A stretch of DNA of 64,000 nucleotides from Mycobacterium sp. MYCO198283 (lineage in GTDB: Bacteria > Actinomycetota > Actinomycetes > Mycobacteriales > Mycobacteriaceae): NCBI RefSeq assembly GCF_021213805.1, contig NZ_JAJQJI010000002.1:1-64000 (forward strand), given 5' to 3'. Below the pieces are notes generated by a model. The model ran no database searches, was not told the DNA's origin, and saw nothing but the letters and a program-made list of their open reading frames with translations. The position numbers and the translations under genes are program-made. Numbering within the stretch: the stretch's first letter is position 1; every line of letters begins with the position of its first letter. Below are positions 41,005-51,796 of the stretch, one piece after another.

Positions 41005-42578
41005 TGCCGATACCGGCGCCCAGTGTCGAATACGGCTGGCTGTCACCGATGCTCATCGTCTTCGGCGCCGCGGTCGCCGGGGTGCTCGTCGAGGCGTTCG
41101 CGCCGCGCCGCCGCCGCTACGCCGCCCAGCTGGTGCTGAGCGTGGGGGCGCTCGCGGCGGCGCTCGCCGCGGTCGTCGTCCTCGGCACCCGGCTCGACGG
41201 CTCAGCCGGCACGCTGGCGGCGATGGGCGCGGTGGCCATCGACGCGCCGGCGCTCTACCTGCAGGGCACCGTGGCATTGCTCGGTGTCCTCGGGGTGCTG
41301 CTGGTGGCCGAGCGGCTGCCCGTGCCCGAAACCGCGGGCGCCGCCGCGTATTCCGGCGGCCTCGATGCCTTCGCCCCGCAGGCGGCGACCGTCGCGGGCA
41401 GCGTCGTCGAGAAGGAGGCCACCCGCAGCGGCGTCATGCAGACCGAGGTGTTCCCGCTGCTGCTGTTCGCCGTCGGCGGCATGATGCTGTTCGGCGCCAC
41501 CGACGACTTGCTGACGATGTTCATCGCGCTGGAGGTCCTGTCGTTGCCGCTCTATCTGCTGTGCGGGCTGGCGCGGCGGCGGCGGCTCATCTCGCAGGAG
41601 GCGTCGCTCAAGTACTTCCTGCTCGGCGCGTTCGCGTCGGCGTTCTTCCTCTTCGGCATCGCGCTGCTCTACGCCTACGCCGGCACGCTGACCCTGCGCG
41701 GACTGCGGGACGCGCTGACCGCCGACCCGCCCCCACTCGCGCTGATCGGGGTGGCGCTGCTGCTCGTCGGGCCGCTGTTCAAAGTCGGTGCGGTGCCGTT
41801 CCATTCGTGGATCCCGGACGTGTACCAGGGGGCGCCCACCCCGGTCACGGCGTTCATGGCCGCCGCCACGAAGGTTGCGGCGTTCGGTGCGCTGCTGCGG
41901 ATCTGCTTCGTCGCGCTGCCGGGGGTGGCCGCCGACTGGCGGCCGCTGCTGTGGGCCGTCGCGATTGCCACGATGCTCGTCGGGACGGTCACCGCTGTCA
42001 CCCAGACCGACGTCAAGCGCATGCTCGCCTACTCGGCCGTCGCGCACGCGGGCTTCATCCTGACCGGTGTGATCGCCGCGAACGATGCGGGGCTCGCGGC
42101 GACCCTGTTCTATCTCCTCGCCTACGGGCTCTCGACGCTCGGCTCGTTCGCCCTGGTGGGGCTGGTCCGCGACGACGCGGGACGCGAGGACACCGCGTTG
42201 GCCCGCTGGGCCGGTCTCGGCCGGTCCTATCCGGTGACGGGCGTGGTCTTCTCGTTGTTTTTGCTGGCGTTCGCCGGTATCCCGCTCACCAGCGGCTTCG
42301 TCAGCAAGTTCGCGGTGTTCAAGGCGGCCGGTGAGGGCGGCGCGCTGCCCCTGGTGGTGGTCGGCGTGATCGCCAGCGCCGTGGCCGCCTACTTCTATGT
42401 GCGGGTGATCGTGCTGATGTTCTTCACCGACCCGCCCGCCGACGGGCCCGCGGTGATCACCCCGAGCCCGCTGACGATCACCGCGATCGGTGCGACGGCC
42501 GTCGTCACCTTTGTGCTGGGCGCCCTGCCGCAGCCGCTGCTCGACCTCGTCGACGCCGCGACGCCCTTCGTCGGCTGA
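41004..42578 (+). CDS. nuoN: NADH-quinone oxidoreductase subunit N
   Basis: This is a 524-residue antiporter-like subunit and the last gene of the operon. FIALEVLSLPLYLLCGLARR carries the conserved Glu and FKVGAVPFHSWIPDVYQGAP the Lys. A loop of about 50 residues between the second and third helices (VPETAGAAAYSGGLDAFAPQ) is long, as in other mycobacteria. Ends 3 bases before a convergent gene. Confidence 0.98.
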   Translation: MPIPAPSVEYGWLSPMLIVFGAAVAGVLVEAFAPRRRRYAAQLVLSVGALAAALAAVVVLGTRLDGSAGTLAAMGAVAIDAPALYLQGTVALLGVLGVLLVAERLPVPETAGAAAYSGGLDAFAPQAATVAGSVVEKEATRSGVMQTEVFPLLLFAVGGMMLFGATDDLLTMFIALEVLSLPLYLLCGLARRRRLISQEASLKYFLLGAFASAFFLFGIALLYAYAGTLTLRGLRDALTADPPPLALIGVALLLVGPLFKVGAVPFHSWIPDVYQGAPTPVTAFMAAATKVAAFGALLRICFVALPGVAADWRPLLWAVAIATMLVGTVTAVTQTDVKRMLAYSAVAHAGFILTGVIAANDAGLAATLFYLLAYGLSTLGSFALVGLVRDDAGREDTALARWAGLGRSYPVTGVVFSLFLLAFAGIPLTSGFVSKFAVFKAAGEGGALPLVVVGVIASAVAAYFYVRVIVLMFFTDPPADGPAVITPSPLTITAIGATAVVTFVLGALPQPLLDLVDAATPFVG

Positions 42579-42581
42579 TCC

Positions 42582-43406
42582 TTACATCCGCGCCAGGCGG
42601 GCCGATGCGAAGCTGAACGCGCCGTACGCGACGAAGCCGAGCGCGGCGAGCACCAGGAACGCCTTGCCCCACGACGTTTGGCCCAGCAGTTTCACCGCGA
42701 CGTCGAGCCCGGCGGCCTGCGCGGGATCGGATCGCAGTGTGGCGAGGATGACGAGCACCCCCACCCCGCCGATCGCGATGCCGCGCGCCACGTAGCCCGT
42801 CACGCCGAGCGGGACGACGACCGGCCCGCCCTGCACCGTGAGGTCGTGGACGAACGTCCGTGCCACGCCCTTGTACACGTGGTAGCCGCCGATCACGACG
42901 ATCAGCGCGCCGAGCCCGATCAACGCGATCCGGCCGGCGCCGGATTGCATCAGCCGCGCGCTGAGCCCGGCGTTCTGCGCTCCGGCCGACGTGCCGCCGC
43001 CCATCGCGAATTGGGCCGCCGACCAGGCCAGCGCGAAGTACACCGCCGCCAGCCCGGCCGCCTTCAGCCGTTCGAATGCGCGTCGATCGTCGGCCCGCTG
43101 GTCGTTCGGATGGGTGCCCGTCACGATCTCGGCGGCCCGGAACAGCCCGATCGCGGCGAACGCCGCACAGGTGGCCCACAGCATGGCCGCGCCGCCGCGC
43201 CCGGCGGCCATCGTGGCCAGCGCACCCGACTGGTCTGCGCTCGGCAGGCTCCGGTCGGCCGAGATGGTCAGCCGGACCACGATGTAGGCGAGCAACAGGT
43301 GCAGCACCCCGGTGGCGAGGTAGCCGGCGCGGGCGGCCACCCGGAACGCGCGGTTGCCCGCGGCGCGATCCATCGCGCCGTCGACGTCTCCGACGGTCAC
43401 AGCCAC
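42582..43406 (-). CDS. DUF1206 membrane protein
   Basis: This is a 274-residue protein with three repeats of two helices each. The repeats begin AFRVAARAGYLATGVLHLLL, LKAAGLAAVYFALAW and GVTGYVARGIAIGGVGVLV, and this DUF1206 triplication is clear. No function is known for the family. It is convergent with nuoN and uses GTG 43406. Confidence 0.87.
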   Translation of the reverse strand: MAVTVGDVDGAMDRAAGNRAFRVAARAGYLATGVLHLLLAYIVVRLTISADRSLPSADQSGALATMAAGRGGAAMLWATCAAFAAIGLFRAAEIVTGTHPNDQRADDRRAFERLKAAGLAAVYFALAWSAAQFAMGGGTSAGAQNAGLSARLMQSGAGRIALIGLGALIVVIGGYHVYKGVARTFVHDLTVQGGPVVVPLGVTGYVARGIAIGGVGVLVILATLRSDPAQAAGLDVAVKLLGQTSWGKAFLVLAALGFVAYGAFSFASARLARM

Positions 43407-43460
43407 GCGCAGTCCTCGGACACCACGGCCGTCTTGTCGACCGGCGACGTCGGGCAGACG

Positions 43461-44471
43461 CTAGAACCCGCGGCCCGGCGACGGGCCCTCCGGCGGCTGC
43501 CCGTACTGGCCCTGCTGGCCGTACTGGCCCTGCTGGCCGTACTGCGGAGGCTGCCCGTACTGACCGCCGCCTTGGCCATATTGGGGAGGCTGGCCGTACT
43601 GACCGCCCTGGTCGTACTGCGGAGGCTGGCCGTACTGACCGCCGCCCGGCTGGCCGTAGGGATCGGGCGAACCGCCGTAGCCGGGTGCCGTGCCCGGCGA
43701 CTGCTGCTGCGGCGGCTGCGCCTGCTGCGACGGCAGCGCGTACGACGCCGTCGACGCCTGCCCGGCCGGCATGCCGGTGGGCGGGGTCTCGCCGCGCTGC
43801 GATTTCACCTGCTCGCGGATCTTGCGGCTCTCGTCTTCTGCCTGGTCGAGGTAGCGCTCCCACCGGTCCTGCATCGGCTTGATGAGCCCGCCGCCGACAC
43901 CGACGATCAAGATGCCACCGACGGTCCCGAGCACCGCGATCAGCACCGGCAGCGTCACCGTCACCGCCACCCCGATCTGGTTCAGCGCCGCGATGATGCC
44001 GAGCCCGAGGATGAAGACGCTGGCGATGTTCGCGAGCAACTTGCCGTAGGAGAGCCCACTCAGCACGTTCGACACCAGGTCGCGCACCGCGGCGGCGATG
44101 GCCGCCGCCACCACCACGATGATGAGCGCGACGAACAACTTGGGCAGGAAGGCGATCACGCCGGTGATCAGGTCGCTGATGGCGTTCGGCCCGAAGACAC
44201 CGAACGCCAGCTGCAGCACGAAGAGCAGCAGCGCGTAGTAGACGATCTTGCTGGCGATGTCCGACGCGTCGTACTGGCTCTTGGCCAGCGCCCGCCGCAC
44301 GCCGCCGCGCTCCACCGCGCGGTCGAATCCCACGCGCTCGAGCACCTTGTCGATCGCCTTCGCCAGCACCTTGGCGACGATCCAGCCGATGATGAGGATG
44401 ACGAGGAAGGCGACGAGCTTGGGCGCGAACGTCGCGACCGACGACCACATGTCTCGTAGGGCGTCTCGCAT
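43461..44471 (-). CDS. MscS/CmpX-type membrane protein with QYGQPP-repeat tail
   Basis: This is a 336-residue protein. Four to five helices (LVAFLVILIIGWIVAKVLAK, IVYYALLLFVLQLAFGVFG, LFVALIIVVVAAAIAAAV and a Gly-rich last one) resemble the conserved TM-helix repeat of CmpX/MscS-like proteins, without an MscS beta domain. After a charged helix (residues about 203-225), the tail is Gln/Pro-rich with about six copies of a QYGQPPQ-type unit, likely disordered. ATG 44471 has a strong AAGGAGAG ribosome binding site. Function unknown. Confidence 0.8.
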   Translation of the reverse strand: MRDALRDMWSSVATFAPKLVAFLVILIIGWIVAKVLAKAIDKVLERVGFDRAVERGGVRRALAKSQYDASDIASKIVYYALLLFVLQLAFGVFGPNAISDLITGVIAFLPKLFVALIIVVVAAAIAAAVRDLVSNVLSGLSYGKLLANIASVFILGLGIIAALNQIGVAVTVTLPVLIAVLGTVGGILIVGVGGGLIKPMQDRWERYLDQAEDESRKIREQVKSQRGETPPTGMPAGQASTASYALPSQQAQPPQQQSPGTAPGYGGSPDPYGQPGGGQYGQPPQYDQGGQYGQPPQYGQGGGQYGQPPQYGQQGQYGQQGQYGQPPEGPSPGRGF

Positions 44472-44718
44472 GATGACTCTCCTTTGAGTACACCCGGCCG
44501 GAGCCGGCCAATGGATACGAAGCGGCTACCCGGATTGACGGCGAGGAAACCGCTCGCGCGGACAGCCGGTCAGCAAGCCCGACCGGCCGGTCAGCGCCGT
44601 CGGATCAAGCCGACGACGCGGCGGCCGCTCACATTCCCGCAGCGGTCCGGCCCGCTCGGGCGCCATGCCCGCGATGCCCGCCTCGCCGCGACTGGCCGGC
44701 GCGCACCGCACGGTGCGG

Positions 44719-46502
<1,784 letters not shown>

Positions 46503-46503
<1 letters not shown>

Positions 46504-47615
46504 TGCTCGGTCCGCTCGATGAATACCCCGTCCACCAGCTCCCACTGCCCATCGCCCGGCCGGGCACGTCGGACCGCAACTTCTACGACCGCTCCTACTT
46601 CAACGCCCACGACCGCACCGGCGACATCTTCCTCATCACCGGCATCGGCTACTACCCGAACCTCGGCGTGAAGGACGCCTTCGTCCTGGTGAGGCGCGGC
46701 GATACCCAGACCGCGGTGCACCTGTCCGACGCGCTCGACGCCGACCGGCTCAATCAGCACGTCGGCGACTACCGCGTCGAGGTGCTGGACCCGCTGCGCT
46801 CGCTGCGGATCAGCCTGGCGGACACCGAGGGCATCGCCGTCGACCTCACCTGGCAGGGCCTGTTCGATCCGGTGCAGGAGCAGCCGCACGTCCTGCGTGC
46901 CGGTAATCGCGTGACGCTCGACGCGCAGCGGTTCGCCCAGGTCGGCACGTGGGCCGGCTCCATCACGGTCGACGGCGAGCGCATCGACGTCGACCCGGCC
47001 ACCTGGATTGGCACCCGCGACCGCAGCTGGGGCATCCGCCCGATCGGCGAGGCCGAACCCGCGGGCCGCCCCGCCGATCCCCCGTTCGAGGGCATGTGGT
47101 GGCTCTACGTGCCGATGGCGTTCGACGACTTCGCGCTGGTGCTGATCATCCAGGAGGAGCCCGACGGGTTCCGCTCGCTCAACGACTGCACGCGCGTGTT
47201 CCGCGACGGCCGCGTCGAGCAGCTCGGCTGGCCGCGCGTGCAGATCCACTACCGCAGCGGCACCAGGATTCCCACCGGCGCCACCATCGATGCCACCACC
47301 CGCGACGGCTCGCCGATCCGGTTCGACGTCGAGTCGAAGCTCGCGGTGCCGATCCACGTGGGCGGCGGCTACGGCGGCGACCCGGACTGGACCCACGGCG
47401 TGTGGAAGGGCCAGCAGTTCACCGAGCGGCTGACCTACGACATGACCGACCCGGCCGTCGTCGGCCGGGCCGCATTCGGCGTCATCGACCACGTCGGGCG
47501 CGCGGTGTGCACCGAGGCCGGGAAGACGTCGGAGGGTCACGGGCTCTTCGAGCACGGCGCGCTCGGCCGCCACGACCCGTCGGGCTTCACCGACTGGCTG
47601 ACCGTCGCCCCCTGA
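46503..47615 (+). CDS. Conserved protein of lipocalin/AttH-like type
   Basis: This is a 370-residue protein rich in beta strands, with repeated Trp- and Arg-rich segments (WIGTRDRSWGIRPIGEAEPA, EGMWWLYVPMAFDDFALVLI). Such proteins are found in actinobacteria and are often paired with an APH-like gene, as here. The segment RDRSWGIR resembles AttH/hydroxyneurosporene-synthase-like folds (steroid or carotenoid binding). No catalytic motif can be named. Overlaps the phosphotransferase by one base. Confidence 0.65.
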
Positions 47616-47634
47616 CCCGCCTCCCCCACCCCGC

Positions 47635-47691
47635 CGAACGTTCATTACCCGTCGCCATATTGCGGAAATCCGGGCCGGTAATGAACGTTCG
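47635..47691. terminator. 15-base perfect inverted repeat between convergent genes
   Basis: CGAACGTTCATTACC at 47635-47649 is repeated inverted as GGTAATGAACGTTCG at 47677-47691, with a 27-base spacer. It lies between the + strand gene ending 47615 and the minus-strand LLM gene. It may stop transcription in both directions or be a small mobile palindrome. Confidence 0.6.
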
Positions 47692-47692
47692 C

Positions 47693-47730
47693 GGGAAGCG
47701 GGAAGCGGGAAGCGGGAAGCGGGAAGCGGG
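47693..47730. repeat. Tandem repeat of a 7-base unit (GGGAAGC)n
   Basis: Five full GGGAAGC copies plus GGG run up to the stop codon of the LLM gene at 47731. It is too short and too regular to be a CRISPR array. Copy number probably changes by slippage. Confidence 0.9.
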
Positions 47731-48702
47731 TCAGGGCAGGGCGTCGATGATCTCGGCGAGCGTGTGGTAGCCGATCGGGGCCGGCTGGTAGATGCACACC
47801 GTGTCCGCCACCCCGTCGACCCGGTCGGCGATGTGCGCGGCGATCTCCTTCGGCGTGCCGCAGGCGGCGATGGTCGTCAGCACCTCGTCGTCGATCAGAT
47901 CGCCCATCTCCTGCCAGCGGCCCTGCTTCGACAGCGCGTGAAGCTCCGGCTGCAGGTCACCCCATCCGTGCGCCTCCAGCACCGGGCGGTAGGCGGGCGT
48001 GGACCCGTAGAACGCCAGCAGCCGACGGGCCGAGGTGTGATCGTCGCCCGCCGACACGATGATCTCCGGCACGACCGCGAACTCCGTCCGGCCCGCGGCG
48101 GCGAGCCCTTCCCGCACCGCGGGCATGGTCACCTGCTGCAGGAAACGCTTGGAGCCGAACGGCATCACCAGCAGGCCGTCGGCGTGCCGGGCCGTGGCGC
48201 GGGTGAGCTGCGGGCCCAACGCGCCGACGTAGATCGGCGGCGGCGGGTACGGGCTCGGTGCGGGCGTGAAGTTCGGCGTCATCAGCGTGTGCCGGTAGAA
48301 CTCGCCGCGGAAGTCGAGCCGCTCGCCGGTCGACCAGGCGTCGAAGATGGCGCGCAGCGCGGCGATCAGCTCCACCATCCGCCCGACGGGCCGCTCGAAA
48401 TCGGCGCCGAAGCGCTTCTCGATCTGGGTGCGGATCTGCGTCCCGAGCCCCAGCGTGAACCGCCCGCCGCTGAGCACCTGGTGGTCGTGCGCCTGGTGCG
48501 CGAGGTGAATCGGGTTGCGCGGGAACGCGATCGCCACATTCGTCATGAGATCCAGGCCGCCCACCGTCGACGCCAGGGTGAGCGGCGCGAACACGTCGTT
48601 GGGGCCTTCGAAGGTGAAGACGCCGGCCGCTCCCGCCTCCCGCAGCGCCTGCGCCCGGTCGATCGCGTCGGTCGGCTGATACAGCGCGGTGAGCACCTTC
48701 AT
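47731..48702 (-). CDS. LLM-class F420-dependent oxidoreductase (TIGR03617-like)
   Basis: This is a 323-residue TIM-barrel protein. GPNDVFAPLTLASTVGGLDL, VAIAFPRNPIHLAHQAHDHQ and LSGGRFTLGLGTQIR are typical for F420-type luciferase-like oxidoreductases in mycobacteria. Reduced F420 is the probable cofactor. ATG 48702 is chosen; the frame open to 48831 has no conserved residues. An inverted repeat lies directly upstream. Confidence 0.88.
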   Translation of the reverse strand: MKVLTALYQPTDAIDRAQALREAGAAGVFTFEGPNDVFAPLTLASTVGGLDLMTNVAIAFPRNPIHLAHQAHDHQVLSGGRFTLGLGTQIRTQIEKRFGADFERPVGRMVELIAALRAIFDAWSTGERLDFRGEFYRHTLMTPNFTPAPSPYPPPPIYVGALGPQLTRATARHADGLLVMPFGSKRFLQQVTMPAVREGLAAAGRTEFAVVPEIIVSAGDDHTSARRLLAFYGSTPAYRPVLEAHGWGDLQPELHALSKQGRWQEMGDLIDDEVLTTIAACGTPKEIAAHIADRVDGVADTVCIYQPAPIGYHTLAEIIDALP

Positions 48703-48715
48703 CCCTGGCACCCTA

Positions 48716-48768
48716 GCGATTTCGGCGTGATTTCCGTGGGCCGGCGATCGAAACCACGCCGAAGTCGC
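48716..48768. repeat. Imperfect 19-base inverted repeat in a divergent promoter region
   Basis: GCGATTTCGGCGTGATTTC at 48716-48734 pairs with 48750-48768 at 17 of 19 bases, around a 15-base loop. It fills most of the 77-base gap between the LLM gene and the flavoprotein gene. It could be an operator, a hairpin in the transcripts or a dispersed repeat. Confidence 0.65.
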
Positions 48769-48779
48769 AAGATGGTCGT

Positions 48780-50141
48780 GTGGTGGACGTCGTGGTCGTC
48801 GGTGCGGGGTTCGCGGGCCTGGTGGCGGCACGCGAGCTGACCCGTCGCGGCCGCGACGTGCTGGTGGTGGAGGGCCGCGACCGCGTGGGCGGCCGTTCGC
48901 ACACCGGCAGCGTCGGCGGGGTGCCGGTGGACCTCGGCGCGACCTTCGTCGGCCCGACGCAGGACGCGGTGCTGGCGCTCGCGCGCGAGCTCGGCTGCCC
49001 CACCACCGCGACCTTCGACCAGGGCCGCAACGTCATCCGCTGGCGCGGTCGCACGCGCACCTACTCCGGCACCATCCCCAGGCTGTCGCTACCGAGCCTG
49101 CTCGACATCGGCCGCGTGCGTTGGCTTTTCGCGCGGTCGGCTCAGCGCGTTCCGGTGGCCGAGCCGTGGACCGCCCCGGACGCCGGACGCCTCGACGGGA
49201 TGTCGCTCGGCGGCTGGCTGCGGTCGGTGCATGCGTCGCGCAGTTCGCGGGACCTGATGGCGATCGCGGCGCGGGTGACCTGGGGCGCCGAACCCGACGA
49301 GGTGTCGATGCTGCACGCGCTGCGCTACGTCAAGGCCGCCGGCGGCCTGGACCGCATGCTCGACACCGGCGGCGGCGCGCAGCAGGACCGGCTGGTCGCC
49401 GGCACGCAGGACATCGCGGTGCGCATGGCCGCGGAGCTGCACCCGCGCGTGCGGCGCAACGCCCCGGTGCATGCCGTCGACCACCGGCCCGACGGCGTGA
49501 CCGTTCACACCGGCGACGACGCGCTCGACGCGCAGCGGGTGATCGTCGCGATCCCGCCCGCGCACCGCGCGGCCATCGCCTTCCGGCCGGCGCTGCCCCC
49601 GCCGTACGCCGGGCTGCAGCAGCGGTGGCCGCAGGGCGTGCTGAGCAAGGCCTACGCCGTCTACGACCGGCCGTTCTGGCGTGACGACGGCCGGTCCGGG
49701 CAAGGACTGTCCGACGAGGGTCCGGTGTTCATCACCTTCGACGTGAGCCCCGCTCCCGCCGGGCCGGGGGTGCTGCTCGGATTCGCCGACGCCCGCACCT
49801 TCGACCCGCTGCCGCCCGCCGAACGCCGCCGCCAGGCGCTGCGGGGTTTCGCGGCGCTGTTCGGCGATCGGGCGCTGACGCCGCTCGACTATGCCGACCA
49901 CCGTTGGGGCGCAGAGGTATTCGCGCCCGGCGGCCCGACGGCGGCCGTGCCGCCCGGGTCATGGACCCGCTTCGGCCCGTGGCTGCGCGCACCCGTCGGG
50001 CCGATCCACTGGGCGGGCACCGAGACCGCGGACACCTGGACCGGATTCCTCGACGGGGCCGTACGCTCCGGTCAGCGCGCCGCCGCCGAGGTCGACGCGA
50101 CGCTGTCCGGAACCGAAGGAAAGATCCATGGAGCCCGCTGA
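48780..50141 (+). CDS. FAD-dependent amine oxidase-like flavoprotein
   Basis: This is a 453-residue protein. The dinucleotide motif [35 protein letters not shown], and the end [19 protein letters not shown] are those of monoamine or putrescine oxidases. It should oxidise an amine to an aldehyde using O2 and FAD. Substrate residues cannot be deduced. GTG 48780. The following gene overlaps by 14 bases. Confidence 0.87.
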   Translation: MVDVVVVGAGFAGLVAARELTRRGRDVLVVEGRDRVGGRSHTGSVGGVPVDLGATFVGPTQDAVLALARELGCPTTATFDQGRNVIRWRGRTRTYSGTIPRLSLPSLLDIGRVRWLFARSAQRVPVAEPWTAPDAGRLDGMSLGGWLRSVHASRSSRDLMAIAARVTWGAEPDEVSMLHALRYVKAAGGLDRMLDTGGGAQQDRLVAGTQDIAVRMAAELHPRVRRNAPVHAVDHRPDGVTVHTGDDALDAQRVIVAIPPAHRAAIAFRPALPPPYAGLQQRWPQGVLSKAYAVYDRPFWRDDGRSGQGLSDEGPVFITFDVSPAPAGPGVLLGFADARTFDPLPPAERRRQALRGFAALFGDRALTPLDYADHRWGAEVFAPGGPTAAVPPGSWTRFGPWLRAPVGPIHWAGTETADTWTGFLDGAVRSGQRAAAEVDATLSGTEGKIHGAR

Positions 50142-50685
50142 ACACCACCGCGTCGTCGCCGCGACCTTCACCGAGCGCGTGCAGGGGACGACCGACTGGC
50201 ACGCCCCCGCACCGGTCCCCGGCTGGGTGGCCCGCGATGTGGTCGACCACCTGGTGACGTGGTTGCCCGGGCTGCTCGCCTCCGGCGGTGTCACGCTGGC
50301 GGCCGGTCCGCCCGTGGCCGACGACCCGGTGGCGGCCTGGCGCCACCACACCGCCGCCGTGCAGGACCTCCTCGACGGGCCGCTGGCCGCGAAGCCGTTC
50401 TCGCACGAGCACATTCCCACCCAGCCGCTGACACAGGTGATCGACAACTTCTACACCGCCGACGTGTTCATGCACACCTGGGACCTGGCGCGGGCGACCG
50501 GTCAGGACGACCGGCTCGATCCGGGCTACTGCCGGGCGCTGCTGGCCGGCATGCAGCCGATGGAGGAGGTGCTGCGCGCGTCGGGCCAGTACGGACCGGC
50601 GGTCGATGTGCCCGCCGATGCCGACGACACCGACCGGCTCGTCGCGTTCATCGGCCGCGACCCGCGGTGGCGCCCGCCGACCTAG
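50128..50685 (+). CDS. TIGR03086-type (mycothiol-dependent maleylpyruvate isomerase-like) protein
   Basis: This is a 185-residue protein. The DinB-like helical bundle has [20 protein letters not shown] with a metal-binding His, and [20 protein letters not shown] with further His. Family members bind a metal and often a thiol cofactor such as mycothiol. ATG 50128 has gaaggaaag before it. Overlap with the amine-oxidase gene suggests co-translation. The 3' end overlaps the convergent hydrolase by 4 bases. Confidence 0.82.
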   Translation: MEPAEHHRVVAATFTERVQGTTDWHAPAPVPGWVARDVVDHLVTWLPGLLASGGVTLAAGPPVADDPVAAWRHHTAAVQDLLDGPLAAKPFSHEHIPTQPLTQVIDNFYTADVFMHTWDLARATGQDDRLDPGYCRALLAGMQPMEEVLRASGQYGPAVDVPADADDTDRLVAFIGRDPRWRPPT

Positions 50686-51644
50686 GAGCTGAGTCTCGCT
50701 GCGCCGCCCGCGTTCTCGATGAGCGCCCGCAGCCGGCGGTTGACCTCGTCGGGGCGCTCGAGGATGGCGCAGTGGCCGCCCGGCAGGGTGACGAACTCGA
50801 ACAGGTCGGGCAGCTCCGCGGCGATTTTGCGCGACTGCCCGACGGGCAGCAGCCGGTCGCGCTCGCTGCCGATCACCAGCGTCGGGACGGTGAGGTTGCG
50901 CACGCCGATCCGGCGGCGGGGGCCGAGCCCGTCGACGAGCGCGCGGGCGCAGCCGCCGCGACCGGCCGGCGGCGTCGTGGCGTAGAGCTCGTAGACGAAC
51001 TGGGCGATCGCCGGATCGGCGTCGCGGCCCACCGCCAGCGCCGAGACGAAACGCCGCGTCGGCGCCTCGGTGCGCGGCAGCACCGGGATCGAGCCGAAGG
51101 TCTTGAGCATCCGCCCTGCCGCGGCGACCCGCGCCGCGGACAACCGCGCCGGCATCCGATACAGCTGCACCTCCTCCAGGAGTTCACCGGTGGTGGTGTT
51201 GATCAGCGCGGCGGCGTCGAGCCGCTGGGCGACGCGGTGACGGTAGCGCTCGGCCCACGCCGTGATCGCGATACCGCCCATCGAATGCCCCGCGACCACC
51301 GCCCGCTCGCCCGGCCGCAGCGCCGTCGACAGCACGGCGTCCAGATCCGCCGCGAGGTGGTTCAGGCTGTACCGTCCGCGGCGCGGCACGTCGCTGCGGC
51401 CGTGACCCCGGTGGTCGAAGGCGATCACGCGGTAGTCGCGCGACAGGTCGCGGATCTGCTCGTGCCACACCCGCAGCGCGCAGGTGATCCCGTGCGACAG
51501 CACCACCGGGTAGCCGTCGGCGGGTCCGAAGACCTGGGTGTGCAGGCGGGTGCCGTCGGCGGATCGGACGTCCAGCGTGCGGCCCCGCGGCAGGCTCGTC
51601 GGCCCTGGATAGGTGTTCGCCGGCACCAGTCGCTGTGCGCTCAT
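50682..51644 (-). CDS. Alpha/beta hydrolase
   Basis: This is a 320-residue protein. HGITCALRVWHEQIRDLSRD leads to AFDHRGHGRSD, and the nucleophile elbow is GHSMGGIA. Later Asp (GSERDRLLP) and His (GGHCAILERPDEV) complete the triad. Ester or epoxide hydrolysis fits; the substrate is unknown. ATG 51644 is the conserved start. Confidence 0.88.
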   Translation of the reverse strand: MSAQRLVPANTYPGPTSLPRGRTLDVRSADGTRLHTQVFGPADGYPVVLSHGITCALRVWHEQIRDLSRDYRVIAFDHRGHGRSDVPRRGRYSLNHLAADLDAVLSTALRPGERAVVAGHSMGGIAITAWAERYRHRVAQRLDAAALINTTTGELLEEVQLYRMPARLSAARVAAAGRMLKTFGSIPVLPRTEAPTRRFVSALAVGRDADPAIAQFVYELYATTPPAGRGGCARALVDGLGPRRRIGVRNLTVPTLVIGSERDRLLPVGQSRKIAAELPDLFEFVTLPGGHCAILERPDEVNRRLRALIENAGGAARLSS

Positions 51645-51796
51645 CGGATCTCCGTTCCAGTGGCCCCGTTGCCGTGCGCGAGATCCTAACCGCGCATCCG
51701 CGTCGGCGGCCGCGTCTTCTCCGACGGGCGGGTTCAAGTCGGCGGACAAGGGGAACACCTCGCGCACTGACCTCGGTGACACAGAGGGAGTCGACG

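Noticed and set aside
43480..43640. Repeat block as CRISPR or satellite
   Set aside because: The repeats are in frame and encode the QYGQPP tail, so they belong to the gene.
47693..47730. Possible CRISPR array
   Set aside because: The units are 7 bases with no spacers, so it is a simple tandem repeat.
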